This document shows positions 16,468-24,618 of a DNA stretch of 64,000 bases, in pieces. Position 1 is the stretch's first letter, and each line of letters opens with the position of its first letter. Location: positions 1 through 64,000 of the forward strand of contig PVBG01000025.1 in assembly GCA_002968845.1 (NCBI GenBank). Reading direction: 5' to 3'. The DNA is from Neorhizobium tomejilense (lineage in GTDB: Bacteria > Pseudomonadota > Alphaproteobacteria > Rhizobiales > Rhizobiaceae). The notes beneath the pieces are model-generated. The model did no database searches, was not told the DNA's origin, and worked only from the letters and a program-made list of their open reading frames with translations. The translations under genes were made by a program, and so were the position numbers.

Positions 16468-16839
16468 TTAAACGTCCCTTACCCTAAAAAGCGCCCCAGC
16501 AGCCATGATCAGCCAGCCCAGCATCATCCCTGTTCCGCCCACCGGGGCGGCGAACGGAAACAGCCGGTCGCCGAGATAGTGCCGGGAGACCAGGTCGCCC
16601 GCGAAGATGATCGTGCCGAGACCGAGCACCAGCGCGCCAAGCGTTGCGGTGCGAAAATGCCGGTGGCCGAGATAGAGCGCCAGCAGGACCGGCGCATGTG
16701 CCAGGCACATGGTCGAGGCGGAGCCGAGGAAAACCGTATCGCCGCCGTGGCTTGCCGCCGCCGCCAGCGCCACGCCGGCAGCCCCCATCAGGCCGCTCAC
16801 AAACAGAATCAACGGCCTGACATTGTCGAGTCTTTGCAA
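16468..16839 (-). CDS. DUF423 family membrane protein
   Basis: 123 residues, four predicted helices; family blocks LGAL, GTIIFAGDLVSRHY and PVGGTGMMLGWLIMAAGAL. There is no ATG at the expected N-terminus. The start chosen is TTG (MQRLDNVRPLILF), preceded by AAGGAATAGG in the end of the globin gene 4 bp upstream. The pair is therefore probably co-translated. Function of DUF423 (YwdK-like) is unknown; inner-membrane location. Confidence 0.82.
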   Translation of the reverse strand: MQRLDNVRPLILFVSGLMGAAGVALAAAASHGGDTVFLGSASTMCLAHAPVLLALYLGHRHFRTATLGALVLGLGTIIFAGDLVSRHYLGDRLFPFAAPVGGTGMMLGWLIMAAGALFRVRDV

Positions 16840-16843
16840 CGGC

Positions 16844-17233
16844 CTATTCCTTGTTCTGCATGTGGAAAGCCAGCCGCTCGATGGGCGGCCAGATGATCTC
16901 GCGCAGTTTCGGATTTTCGATCGTCTCGTCCATGGCGCGGCGGAAGCAGTGCAACCATTCATCGCGTTCGAGAGGCCCGATCGCTGCGCCGAAATGGCGC
17001 GAGCGCAGCCGCGGGTGGCCGTGTTTTTCCACATAAACCGGAGGCCCGCCGAGATAGCCGGTCAGATAATCGTAAAGTTTCGCCTCGCTGCCTTCGAGGC
17101 TCGGCGGATGGACCGCGCGGCAATGGGCCGCTTCCGGCAGCGTGTCCATCAGCTCGTAGAATCGCTTGACCAGCGCCCGGACCGTCGCGTCGCCGCCGAT
17201 CGCTTCGTAAAGTGTGATGGTTTCGTCCGCCAT
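16844..17233 (-). CDS. group II truncated haemoglobin
   Basis: 129-residue 2-over-2 globin. Features of the trHbO class: LYEAIGGDATV, B10 tyrosine in FYELMD, GGPPVYVEKHGHPRLRSRHF with the proximal histidine, and the G8 tryptophan in RDEWLHCF. Binds haem and oxygen or NO; roles in oxygen handling or oxidative/nitrosative stress are proposed for the family. It precedes the DUF423 membrane protein in one unit. Confidence 0.92.
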   Translation of the reverse strand: MADETITLYEAIGGDATVRALVKRFYELMDTLPEAAHCRAVHPPSLEGSEAKLYDYLTGYLGGPPVYVEKHGHPRLRSRHFGAAIGPLERDEWLHCFRRAMDETIENPKLREIIWPPIERLAFHMQNKE

Positions 17234-17338
17234 GCCCGTTTGGCTCGCTCGTTCTGATCGCCTCCAGCGGTGTTAGCGAGCCAGGCCCCTACGGGCAAGC
17301 GCTATGGCGTCGCAGATCGGGGGAGGACGATGCGTCGG

Positions 17339-17518
17339 TCAATCGGATCCCGCATCCACCTCTTTCGCATTGGGCTCGGGCAGCGAACCGGCACCGGGCG
17401 TTTTGTCCCTGTCGATCAAATGCTCCTTGGCATGCGGCCCTGCCGGCGGTTGCTGGGCCGTTTTCATCCGCTTTTCCGTGTGTTCGACGGTTTCCTGTGC
17501 AGTCCGATCTTTAGTCAT
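17339..17518 (-). CDS. small hydrophilic protein of unknown function
   Basis: 59 residues beginning MTKDRTAQETVEHTEKRMKT, very rich in charged residues and proline, with no hydrophobic core, so probably disordered. A GGAGGA site lies 6 bases upstream of the ATG, which supports a real gene; the longer frame is a shadow. No family recognised. Confidence 0.65.
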   Translation of the reverse strand: MTKDRTAQETVEHTEKRMKTAQQPPAGPHAKEHLIDRDKTPGAGSLPEPNAKEVDAGSD

Positions 17519-17664
17519 GTCCGGTCCTCCGACATTTCGGTTTCTGAAAAGCCAACGTCGAGGGAGGAGAGGAGTTCCGAGATCCGGGCGATCTCCGGAA
17601 GATACCGCAGCCGGCAATGGCCAGCCGATGTCGCAGCACGACACGATCCGTTTTAAGCAGATAA

Positions 17665-17694
17665 GGCGGAACCGGGAGAGAGCCCGGTTCCGCC
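17665..17694 (-). terminator. terminator of the xylose transport operon
   Basis: Perfect 12-bp stem (17665-17676 with 17683-17694) and a 6-base loop, 60 bp past xylG. The T-run on the minus strand is short (TTAT). Confidence 0.7.
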
Positions 17695-17753
17695 TCTGCG
17701 CTACCCTTGATCAGCGGCGGGCTTCAAAGGGTGGGCGCAATTCTGTCTGGCAG

Positions 17754-18539
17754 TCACACCACCTTCATGGCGCCGGGACCAGGCGTTGCGCCGGGCGGCA
17801 CCTTGCCGAGGATGATCATGCCGAGCACCTCGTCCTTGGTGACGTCCTCGGTGCGGGCATGGCCGACCACCTTGCCGTTCTTCATTACGAAGACGCGGTC
17901 GGCGAGGTCGAAGACATCGTGGATGTCGTGGCTGATCAGGAAGATGCCGATGCCTTCGCGCTTCAGCTGCTTGATGAGGTCGCCCACCTGCGCCGTCTCT
18001 TGCGGTCCAAGCGCTGCCGTCGGCTCGTCCATGATCAGGATGCGGGCGTCGAACAGGATCGCGCGGGCGATCGCCACCGACTGCCGCTGGCCGCCGGATA
18101 GCGCCTTCACCGGTTCCTTGAAGCGCTTGAAGTTGGGGTTCAAGCGGCCCATCACTTCGCGGGCGCTGGCCTCCATGGCGACGTCGTCGAGCGTGCCCCA
18201 TTTTGTCTGCAGCTCGCGGCCGAGATAGAGGTTGGCGGCGGCATCGACATTGTCGGCAACGGCAAGCGTCTGGTAGATCGTCTCGATGCCGTATTTCTTG
18301 GCGTCGCGTGGGTTGCGGATGTCGGCGGTCTCGCCGTTGATCATGATGTCGCCGTTGTCGCGCTTGTAGGCGCCCGACAGGATCTTGATCAGCGTCGATT
18401 TTCCGGCACCGTTATGGCCGAGCAGCGCCACGACCTCGCCGGGGAAAAGATCGACCGAGGCATTCTCGACAGCGTGGATCCCGCCGAAGGAGATGGAAAT
18501 GTTCTTCATTTCCACGAGCGGAGTGGTTTGTTCCGTCAC
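17754..18539 (-). CDS. xylG: D-xylose ABC transporter ATP-binding protein
   Basis: 261 residues, a single ABC domain: Walker A GHNGAGKSTL, signature LSGGQRQSVAIAR, Walker B ILIMDEPTAALG, H-loop LISHD. E. coli XylG has two domains in tandem; the one-domain form is usual in alphaproteobacterial CUT2 transporters. GTG start (MTEQTTPLVEM) with AGGAG upstream; the longer frame into xylH is a shadow. Last gene of the xylF-xylH-xylG unit. Confidence 0.88.
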   Translation of the reverse strand: MTEQTTPLVEMKNISISFGGIHAVENASVDLFPGEVVALLGHNGAGKSTLIKILSGAYKRDNGDIMINGETADIRNPRDAKKYGIETIYQTLAVADNVDAAANLYLGRELQTKWGTLDDVAMEASAREVMGRLNPNFKRFKEPVKALSGGQRQSVAIARAILFDARILIMDEPTAALGPQETAQVGDLIKQLKREGIGIFLISHDIHDVFDLADRVFVMKNGKVVGHARTEDVTKDEVLGMIILGKVPPGATPGPGAMKVV

Positions 18540-18553
18540 GATGAAAACTCCTG

Positions 18554-19879
18554 TTATTTGGCGCGAGAGCGATAGACGGTGTCGAGCCAGACGGCGGTGA
18601 CGAGCACCATGCCGACGACGATGCGCTGGAACGGCGAGTCGATGCCGAGCAGCACCATGCCGGACTGAAGCGACTGCATGACAAGCGCGCCGAGCATGGC
18701 GCCGGCGATCGATCCCATGCCGCCGGCAAGCGACGTGCCGCCGATCACGGCTGCGGCGATGGTGTAGAGTTCGTCGAGCTCCCCTTGCGCATTGGTGGCG
18801 GCGTTGAGGCGGGCGGTGGAGATCGCGGCGGCGATGGCGCAGAGCATGCCCATCAGCGCGAAGATCTTGACCGTCACCCACCGGGTCTTGATGCCGGCGA
18901 GTTCCGCCGCTTCCGGGTTACCGCCGATCGCGAAGACATAGCGGCCGAAGCGCAGGCGGGTGGCGATGAAGGTCATGACGATGCCGACCGCGATTGCAAT
19001 CAGCACCGGATTGGCGATCCCCTGCGAGATCAGCAGCCCGCCTTCCGGCCAGGCGATGTTGTTCGCCTCGGCGTAACGGCGGGCGATGGCGATCGGCCAG
19101 TAATAGTTGTTAGCGATATAAACCGCGCCGAGCACGACGATGCAGCCGAGCGCGATCAGCACGTATTCGGCCCAGACCGGGCGGCGCGGGAAGGAGAATC
19201 GCTTGCGCTGTCGGCGGGCGTTGATGATCGCCGCGATGATGGCGAGACAGGCGAGGATGCCGACGACCCAGCTCCAGGTGGCGCCGATCGAGCCTTCCGT
19301 GCCGCCGCCCATCAGGCGGAAGTTGGCGTCCATCGGCGCAACGGTCTGGCCGCTCGTTACGAACCAGGTGGCGCCGCGCCAGATGAGCAGGCCGCCGAGC
19401 GTGACGATGAAGGAGGGTACGCCGAGAAAGGCGATGATGGAGCCCTGCAGCGTACCGATCAGCGCTCCGATGGCGATGCCGCCGGCCAGCGTGATGATCC
19501 AGATGGCCGGGTGGTTGAAGCCGAACAGTTCCGGCAGGAGCCGGGCCTGCAGCACGCCCATGATCATGCCGGTGAAACCGAGGATCGAGCCCACCGAAAG
19601 GTCGATGTTGCGGGTGACGATGACGAGCACCATGCCGGTCGCCATGACGGCGACCGAGGCGGTCTGCACCGAGAGGTTCCAGAGGTTGCGCGGCGTCAGG
19701 AAGAGGCCGCCCGTCAGGATATGGAACCCGACCCAGATGATCAGCAGCGCGCCGATCATGCCGAGCATGCGCGTGTCGATCTCGGTCGCGCGGAAGAAGC
19801 GGGCAACGATATTGCCTTCCGCCTGTCCTGCCGCTCCCGATGTCTTGGAATTCGTTGTGGACTGTATTGTCTCGGCCAT
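18554..19879 (-). CDS. xylH: D-xylose ABC transporter permease
   Basis: 441 residues with about ten to twelve hydrophobic segments, longer than generic CUT2 permeases and in the XylH size class. Characteristic stretches: MVLVIVTRNIDLSVGSILGF, FLGVPSFIVTLGGLLIWRGA, FAIGGNPEAAELAGI and VIGGTSLAGGMGSIAGAMLG. It forms the membrane channel of the importer with XylG. Separated from xylF by a 195-bp gap holding a strong hairpin. Confidence 0.88.
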   Translation of the reverse strand: MAETIQSTTNSKTSGAAGQAEGNIVARFFRATEIDTRMLGMIGALLIIWVGFHILTGGLFLTPRNLWNLSVQTASVAVMATGMVLVIVTRNIDLSVGSILGFTGMIMGVLQARLLPELFGFNHPAIWIITLAGGIAIGALIGTLQGSIIAFLGVPSFIVTLGGLLIWRGATWFVTSGQTVAPMDANFRLMGGGTEGSIGATWSWVVGILACLAIIAAIINARRQRKRFSFPRRPVWAEYVLIALGCIVVLGAVYIANNYYWPIAIARRYAEANNIAWPEGGLLISQGIANPVLIAIAVGIVMTFIATRLRFGRYVFAIGGNPEAAELAGIKTRWVTVKIFALMGMLCAIAAAISTARLNAATNAQGELDELYTIAAAVIGGTSLAGGMGSIAGAMLGALVMQSLQSGMVLLGIDSPFQRIVVGMVLVTAVWLDTVYRSRAK

Positions 19880-20013
19880 GATTCGCCGTTCCCCACTTTA
19901 GCGAGGCGCTGCGGCTCGAAGATGTCGAGCCGGATCACGCCTGCGCGACGTTCAGCCGCCGGGTAGCCCGCCGGGGGTACCTCTTATGCGGCCGCGCCAT
20001 CTTACGCCGAAAA

Positions 20014-20045
20014 CCGACGCCGCGGCAGAAGTGCTGCGGCGTCGG
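20014..20045 (-). terminator. intercistronic hairpin between xylF and xylH
   Basis: Perfect 10-bp stem CCGACGCCGC/GCGGCGTCGG with a 12-base loop, followed on the minus strand by TTTTCGG. A partial terminator or 3'-end stabiliser here would give more binding protein than permease. Confidence 0.75.
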
Positions 20046-20074
20046 TGAGTTTATCGTCTGCGCAAAGCCATGCG

Positions 20075-21115
20075 TTACTTGCAGGCAGCTACTGCGCCGG
20101 CCTTGACGCCCTGGCAGGCTTCAGCCTTGCTGATCCAGCCCGCCTCGATGACGACGTTCAGGTTGTCCTTGGTGATTGCCTGCGGCTTCAGGAAGACCGA
20201 CTGCATCTTCACCTTCTTCGGACCGCCTTCGAAGGTCTGGACGCCCTTGATCTCGGTCAGCTTCTTGCCACCGGCAAGCGCCAGAGCGATTTCAGCGGCG
20301 TTCTTGCCGAGTTCTCGGCTGTCCTTCCAGACGGAAACCGTCTGGGTGCCGAGCGCCACGCGGTTCAGGGCTGCCTTGTCGGCGTCCTGGCCGGAGACCG
20401 GAACCGAACCTGCCAACCCCTGAGCGTCGAGCGCTGCGATCGCACCGCCGGCAGTGCCGTCGTTGGATGCGACGACCGCGTCGACCTTGTTGTTGTTCTT
20501 GGTCAGGAACTGTTCCATGTTCTTCTGGGCGTTTTCGGGCTTCCAGCCGTCGGTATAGGCTTCGCCGACATTCTTGATCTTGCCGCCGTCGACTGCAGCC
20601 TTCAGCACTTCCATCTGGCCGGCGAACAGGAAGTCCGCGTTCGGATCGGAAGAAGAACCCTTGATGAAGACGTAGTTGCCTTCAGGCTTTGCCTTGAAGA
20701 CGCCCTGCGCCTGCAGGCGGCCCACTTCCTTGTTGTCGAAGGTGATGTAGAACGCGGCCGGGTTTTCGATCAGGCGGTCGTAACCGACGACCGGAATGCC
20801 TTCGGCTGCTGCCTTTTCGACGGCCGGGCCGATGGCGCTCGAATCCTGCGCCAGAACGATCAGGGCGTTGGCGCCCTGGGAAATCAGCGACTCGACGTCG
20901 GTGAGCTGCTTTGCGGCGGACGACTGGGCATCAGCGGAAATATACTTGGCACCGGCAGCCGTAAGTGCCTTCTTGATGGCTGCTTCGTCGGTCTTCCAAC
21001 GCTCTTCCTGGAAGTTCGACCAGGAAACGCCGACGACGAGATTGGCCGCCATGGTAGCGGAATGCATGGAAACGAGGATGGCCGCGCCGGCCATCAGCTT
21101 TACGAATGATCTCAT
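20075..21115 (-). CDS. xylF: D-xylose-binding periplasmic protein
   Basis: 346 residues with a signal peptide (MRSFVKLMAGAAILVSMHSA). Matches remembered E. coli XylF in many blocks: ERWKTDEAAIKKAL, GANALIVL, VVGYDRLIENPAAFYITFDN, NKVDAVVASNDGTAGGAIAA and SGQDADKAALNR. Binds D-xylose in the periplasm and delivers it to XylH. First gene of the operon, divergent from the ROK repressor, with a perfect 19-bp dyad in the shared promoter region. Confidence 0.92.
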   Translation of the reverse strand: MRSFVKLMAGAAILVSMHSATMAANLVVGVSWSNFQEERWKTDEAAIKKALTAAGAKYISADAQSSAAKQLTDVESLISQGANALIVLAQDSSAIGPAVEKAAAEGIPVVGYDRLIENPAAFYITFDNKEVGRLQAQGVFKAKPEGNYVFIKGSSSDPNADFLFAGQMEVLKAAVDGGKIKNVGEAYTDGWKPENAQKNMEQFLTKNNNKVDAVVASNDGTAGGAIAALDAQGLAGSVPVSGQDADKAALNRVALGTQTVSVWKDSRELGKNAAEIALALAGGKKLTEIKGVQTFEGGPKKVKMQSVFLKPQAITKDNLNVVIEAGWISKAEACQGVKAGAVAACK

Positions 21116-21201
21116 AATGTCCTCCCGAGTGACGGCGGATGGGCGCTAGCCTCCGTGCTCTCCCCCCGCCAGATAATCTGCCGGAGAAAGCATTCAGCTT
21201 T

Positions 21202-21220
21202 TTTCTCGACAGTCGAGAAA
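21202..21220. promoter_or_regulatory. predicted ROK-repressor operator, 19-bp perfect dyad
   Basis: TTTCTCGACAGTCGAGAAA has 9-bp arms around one central base. It sits 86 bp from the xylF start and 95 bp from the start of the divergent ROK gene. Symmetry and position point to the binding site of that repressor. Confidence 0.75.
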
Positions 21221-21315
21221 TTAGATGTCAGAGATTCCGAGGGCTGTCAATCGGCACTTGTGAAGGGGAAGGCACTGCCGTATCGACAGTTGGAGTGAGG
21301 GAGGCTGCAGGCGGA

Positions 21316-22542
21316 ATGCTGGCGAAATCGAGCACGGAACTGGTCCGGCAGCAGAACAGCGCGCTCGTGCTGTCCGCGCTGCGTCGCCACGGCCGGCTCG
21401 CGCATACGGAAATCTCGGATGCGACCGGGCTGGCGTCGGCCACGATCTCCTCGATCACCGCCGATCTGGAGCGCGCCCGCATCATCGAAAAGAGCGAGCA
21501 GCAGGCGACCGTCGGCCGGGGACGACCCCGGGTGCTGTTCAGCCAGCGGCGCAATTGCGGTTATCTCATCACCGTCATCATCTCGTCGGACCTGATCCAG
21601 TATTCGCTGGTCGATTATGCCGGCACGCTGCTCGACCGGTTCAGCGAATCCCGCGGCGAGGGCGGCACGGCAGCCTTTCTGGCAGCCATCTCGGCGGGCC
21701 TAGAACGGGCTGTCGAACGCTCCCGCATCGACCGCGGCAGCGTCCTGCTCGTATCGGTCAGCAGCAAGGGGCTGGCGCATCCGAGCGAAGCGGTGCTCGT
21801 CTGGTCGCCGGTCTTCGGTTCCCAGCCGGTGGATTTTGCCGCGGCGTTGAAAGACGGCTGGCACGCCAAGGTCATCCTCAACAACGAGACGCTGCTGGTG
21901 GCGGGCGCTCTGCTCGAACGCCAGGTGAAGATGCAGGGCGGCGGCGAGCCTGTTCTCGCGGCGCTTTCGCTCGGCCACAGCATCGGGCTCGGGATCGCAC
22001 GCCGGGTCGCCGGCGGGGTTCCTGAAGTCTCGGCGCCCAATTTCGGGCACATGCTGCATATGCCGAACGGCGGGCTTTGTCGCTGCGGTGCGCGCGGCTG
22101 CGTCGAGGCCTATGCCGGTTTCTACGCCATCCTGCGCGCCGCCTTCGAGGTGCCGGTGGATACGATCCCCGCGAAATTCGTGCCGGTCGCCGAAATCGAC
22201 AAGATCGCCACTCGGGCCCGACAGGGCAACCGCATGGCGCAGCTCGCCTTCCGCAATGCGGGCGCCGCCTTGGGCTATGGCCTCTCACGGCTGCTCAGCC
22301 TGCATGGCCACATGCCGGTTTTCATCACCGGTCCCGGCACCCGCTACCAGGATCTGCTGCAGGCGGGCATAGAGGAGGGGCTGGCGCAGACGCATGTGGT
22401 GCGGCTCGGCGGCATGCCGGGCCTGACCGTCGTGCCGGACGAGCCTTCCCTGGTGTTCGAGGGACATCTCAACCTTGCATTTTCGATCGTCGACCAGGAT
22501 ATCATCGGTTCACGCCAGAGCATGCAGGCCGCCGGGGAATGA
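21316..22542 (+). CDS. ROK-family transcriptional regulator (XylR-type)
   Basis: 408 residues. N-terminal winged HTH (about 8-60) with ALRRHGRLAHTEISDATGLA and SATISSITADLE, then a ROK domain with the zinc motif CRCGARGCVEAY. An ATP-binding DxGxT is not obvious, so it is a regulator rather than a kinase. ATG at MLAKSS preceded by GGCGGA; upstream GTG starts are possible. Divergent from xylF, so it probably represses the xylose importer and is released by xylose. Confidence 0.85.
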   Translation: MLAKSSTELVRQQNSALVLSALRRHGRLAHTEISDATGLASATISSITADLERARIIEKSEQQATVGRGRPRVLFSQRRNCGYLITVIISSDLIQYSLVDYAGTLLDRFSESRGEGGTAAFLAAISAGLERAVERSRIDRGSVLLVSVSSKGLAHPSEAVLVWSPVFGSQPVDFAAALKDGWHAKVILNNETLLVAGALLERQVKMQGGGEPVLAALSLGHSIGLGIARRVAGGVPEVSAPNFGHMLHMPNGGLCRCGARGCVEAYAGFYAILRAAFEVPVDTIPAKFVPVAEIDKIATRARQGNRMAQLAFRNAGAALGYGLSRLLSLHGHMPVFITGPGTRYQDLLQAGIEEGLAQTHVVRLGGMPGLTVVPDEPSLVFEGHLNLAFSIVDQDIIGSRQSMQAAGE

Positions 22543-22589
22543 CCCATGGCGAGTGACTGGCAGCGAACGACTGGCCGGGAGTTAAGACT

Positions 22590-22814
22590 ATGATCGATCC
22601 GAACCATCCCTTCTACGAGCCGCTCTGGCGCCGGGTGCTGATCCCCGCGGTCTGCGCCGCGTGGGCGATATTCGAACTGGTTGCCGGAGAACCCTTCTGG
22701 GCGATCATCGTCGGCGCCATGGGTGCCTATGCCGCCTACAAGCTGTTCATCGAAAGGAAAAAGCCGCCGGCGGAGAAGCCGGCCGACGAGCCGCAGGACC
22801 AGGATCTAAACTAG
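22590..22814 (+). CDS. small conserved membrane protein
   Basis: 74 residues: N-terminal MIDPNHPFYEPLWRRVLIP, two helices (CAAWAIFELVAGEPFWAII and VGAMGAYAAYKLFI) and a charged, proline-rich tail. Proteins of this pattern are common in Rhizobiaceae; no function is known to me. Its stop overlaps the stop of the convergent J-domain gene by 4 bp. Confidence 0.72.
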   Translation: MIDPNHPFYEPLWRRVLIPAVCAAWAIFELVAGEPFWAIIVGAMGAYAAYKLFIERKKPPAEKPADEPQDQDLN

Positions 22815-23281
22815 CGCCAGAACAGGCCTTTGATCGCGGTGTCGATCAGCAGGTTGGCAGTCTTCATGCGGGTATTGGCGTTCTCCCGGAATTCCGGTGC
22901 GACCCCGTCGGGATGGTTGGCCTTGGCGAAATGTCGGCGTTTTTCGCCGAGCGTCGCCTCCGTGTCGGCAGCCGTGATGTCAAGCTCCGCGGCGACCTCC
23001 TCGGTCGTCAGCCGCAGCAAGTGGGCGGGGATGACCGGTGCCGGCGGCTCCTCTTGCGTCAGCAGCGATTCGATTGCGATCTCGGTAACGTCAGGAAGGA
23101 AAGCGAAATAGGCCTCGGTCCCGGTGGCCGTCACCACCGGGCCGTCATCCTGCGGCGCGACGAAACCCATGCCGAGCCCCTTGATGCGGAAACCCGTGCC
23201 TGCTTCTTCGGCCTCGTCTTCGCTATGCTCTTGCTTCAGTCGCGTCAGAACCGACTGGAAGACCGATTGCCCAAACAGCAT
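22811..23281 (-). CDS. orphan J-domain-like protein
   Basis: 156 residues. The last 60 residues read like a J domain: LGEKRRHFAKANHPDGVAPE contains the HPD tripeptide that stimulates DnaK, followed by a helix NTRMKTANLLIDTAI. There is no G/F or zinc region, and the first 90 residues are acidic and unlike DnaJ. It may recruit DnaK to a specific client. The J domain at the C-terminus is the less common arrangement. Confidence 0.7.
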   Translation of the reverse strand: MLFGQSVFQSVLTRLKQEHSEDEAEEAGTGFRIKGLGMGFVAPQDDGPVVTATGTEAYFAFLPDVTEIAIESLLTQEEPPAPVIPAHLLRLTTEEVAAELDITAADTEATLGEKRRHFAKANHPDGVAPEFRENANTRMKTANLLIDTAIKGLFWR

Positions 23282-23359
23282 GCGCCACCTCTTTTATGGG
23301 GCGGGACCAGAACATGCGAAGGTGGTGTCGAGCTTGTGCGGGCATATTGGCGGCTATCG

Positions 23360-23400
23360 GATGAGCCCCGTCGGGGGCTCATCGAGCCGTAAGGCTCATC
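23360..23400. other. overlapping hairpins in the intergenic end
   Basis: A perfect 10-bp stem GATGAGCCCC/GGGGCTCATC with a 4-base loop is followed at once by GAGCC-gtaa-GGCTC, which ends in the same GGCTCATC. The two stems could compete. There is no clear T-run on either strand. It lies 3' of the oxygenase gene and may be its terminator or an mRNA end. Confidence 0.55.
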
Positions 23401-24364
23401 AGCGTACGACGGGTTCGCCGTGATATCTGCGCTTTGAGGGTTTCGAGACGCCGAAGCCGACTTCCATCATCAGCCTCGGGTGATGTTTGGCGACCGTCCC
23501 CATATGGAAGCCGAAGGGGTCTTCGACGAACCCGTAGCCGGCCTTGCCCGTCAGGGTGAGGGCGCTTTCCTCTCCGTAGAATTCGAGCACTTCTTCTGCC
23601 GGATGACCCACGAGCAGGGTCAGCTGGTGCTTGAGCCGCCGCTTGTTGTGGCTGCCGCGCATATAGACATGCGGTCCCGCGTCCTCATCGACATTCGACA
23701 GGTAGAAGAAGAACTTCAGCATCCGCCAGTCGTCGAGATCGAAATGAAACTTGAAGGAGGCACGGCTGAGATCGGCCTCCGAAGCGGATTGAGTGGGAAA
23801 GCTCCACCACGTCCGGGTGGTGATCAACTTGGCTTCGCCACCGAGATAGTGCCTTGCGATATCCAGAAGAAGAGGATCCTGCTGCACTGCGACCGCCGCC
23901 TCGCAATCGGCGATCCTTTCGAAATGATGACCGCTCAAGATCGCCCGTCCGAATCGGCGCTCGGCTTCCGCGTGTTCGCCGGCACGGAATTCGAGTTTCC
24001 GCTCGAAATTGCCGAAACAAGGGGTTTCGGATGCAAAACGGGCGATCTCCTGCCGAATCGCATCGGGCAGGACGAGGCCGGTGAAGATCCCGTTCCGTCT
24101 GAGTTCGTCGGCGACCATATCGGCTTCGATATCGCCGAACATCGATGTTTGCCGCTGCGCGGACTTCGAGACGGGCTTGGCGGTCAGCCAATGCGCCCGC
24201 CTGAACGGAATTGTCCGGGCCAAAAGGAACATCGGAAGCCAAGCCGGGTTTTCCCGCAGGTCGGTGAAATAGGTGGGCAGGCGTGCGGCCATTCGCCGGA
24301 AAGTTCCGCCATGACGCGCGATCGATTCGAGATCCTGCGGCTTGGTTTTGGACGTCTCAAGCAT
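23399..24364 (-). CDS. phytanoyl-CoA-dioxygenase-like Fe(II)/2-oxoglutarate oxygenase
   Basis: 321 residues. The double-stranded beta-helix facial triad is visible: H-x-D in FKFHFDLDDWRMLKFFFYL, the distal histidine in GFHMGTVAKHHPRLMMEV, and the arginine of HPRL as 2-oxoglutarate ligand. The block VDEDAGPHVYMRGSHNKRR is characteristic of the PhyH family. The first 100 residues are lineage-specific. Substrate unknown. Monocistronic, with an 18-bp dyad 18 bp upstream of the ATG. Confidence 0.78.
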   Translation of the reverse strand: MLETSKTKPQDLESIARHGGTFRRMAARLPTYFTDLRENPAWLPMFLLARTIPFRRAHWLTAKPVSKSAQRQTSMFGDIEADMVADELRRNGIFTGLVLPDAIRQEIARFASETPCFGNFERKLEFRAGEHAEAERRFGRAILSGHHFERIADCEAAVAVQQDPLLLDIARHYLGGEAKLITTRTWWSFPTQSASEADLSRASFKFHFDLDDWRMLKFFFYLSNVDEDAGPHVYMRGSHNKRRLKHQLTLLVGHPAEEVLEFYGEESALTLTGKAGYGFVEDPFGFHMGTVAKHHPRLMMEVGFGVSKPSKRRYHGEPVVR

Positions 24365-24381
24365 CTGGTATCCTCATTCGG

Positions 24382-24399
24382 GCATGGCATTTGCCATGC
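24382..24399. promoter_or_regulatory. 18-bp dyad upstream of the PhyH-like gene
   Basis: GCATGGCATTTGCCATGC has perfect 8-bp arms around TT and lies 18 bp before the start codon on the minus strand. It could be an operator or an mRNA hairpin covering the ribosome site. The rest of the 254-bp gap to the transglutaminase gene shows nothing else. Confidence 0.5.
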
Positions 24400-24618
24400 G
24401 TTTCGGTAACCCGCAGCCCCGCGCATCGTAGGCAGCAATAGTCCATGCCGCAATGCAGCATAGATTGCCGCCTCCGGAATCTTCAACCCTTGAACTGTTT
24501 GTGAAATCGGGAACACGGTGCGTGGTTAAGAAACCATTGCGCCGCACAACGGTGTGAGCCGGTGATTTACGGTCGGCCGAGAACGCCTGCTATGGCGTCC
24601 CCGGTTGTTGCGCGTCCG

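Noticed and set aside
16399..16896. 165-residue plus-strand frame over the DUF423 gene
   Set aside because: It starts in repeat DNA and runs antisense to a recognised gene.
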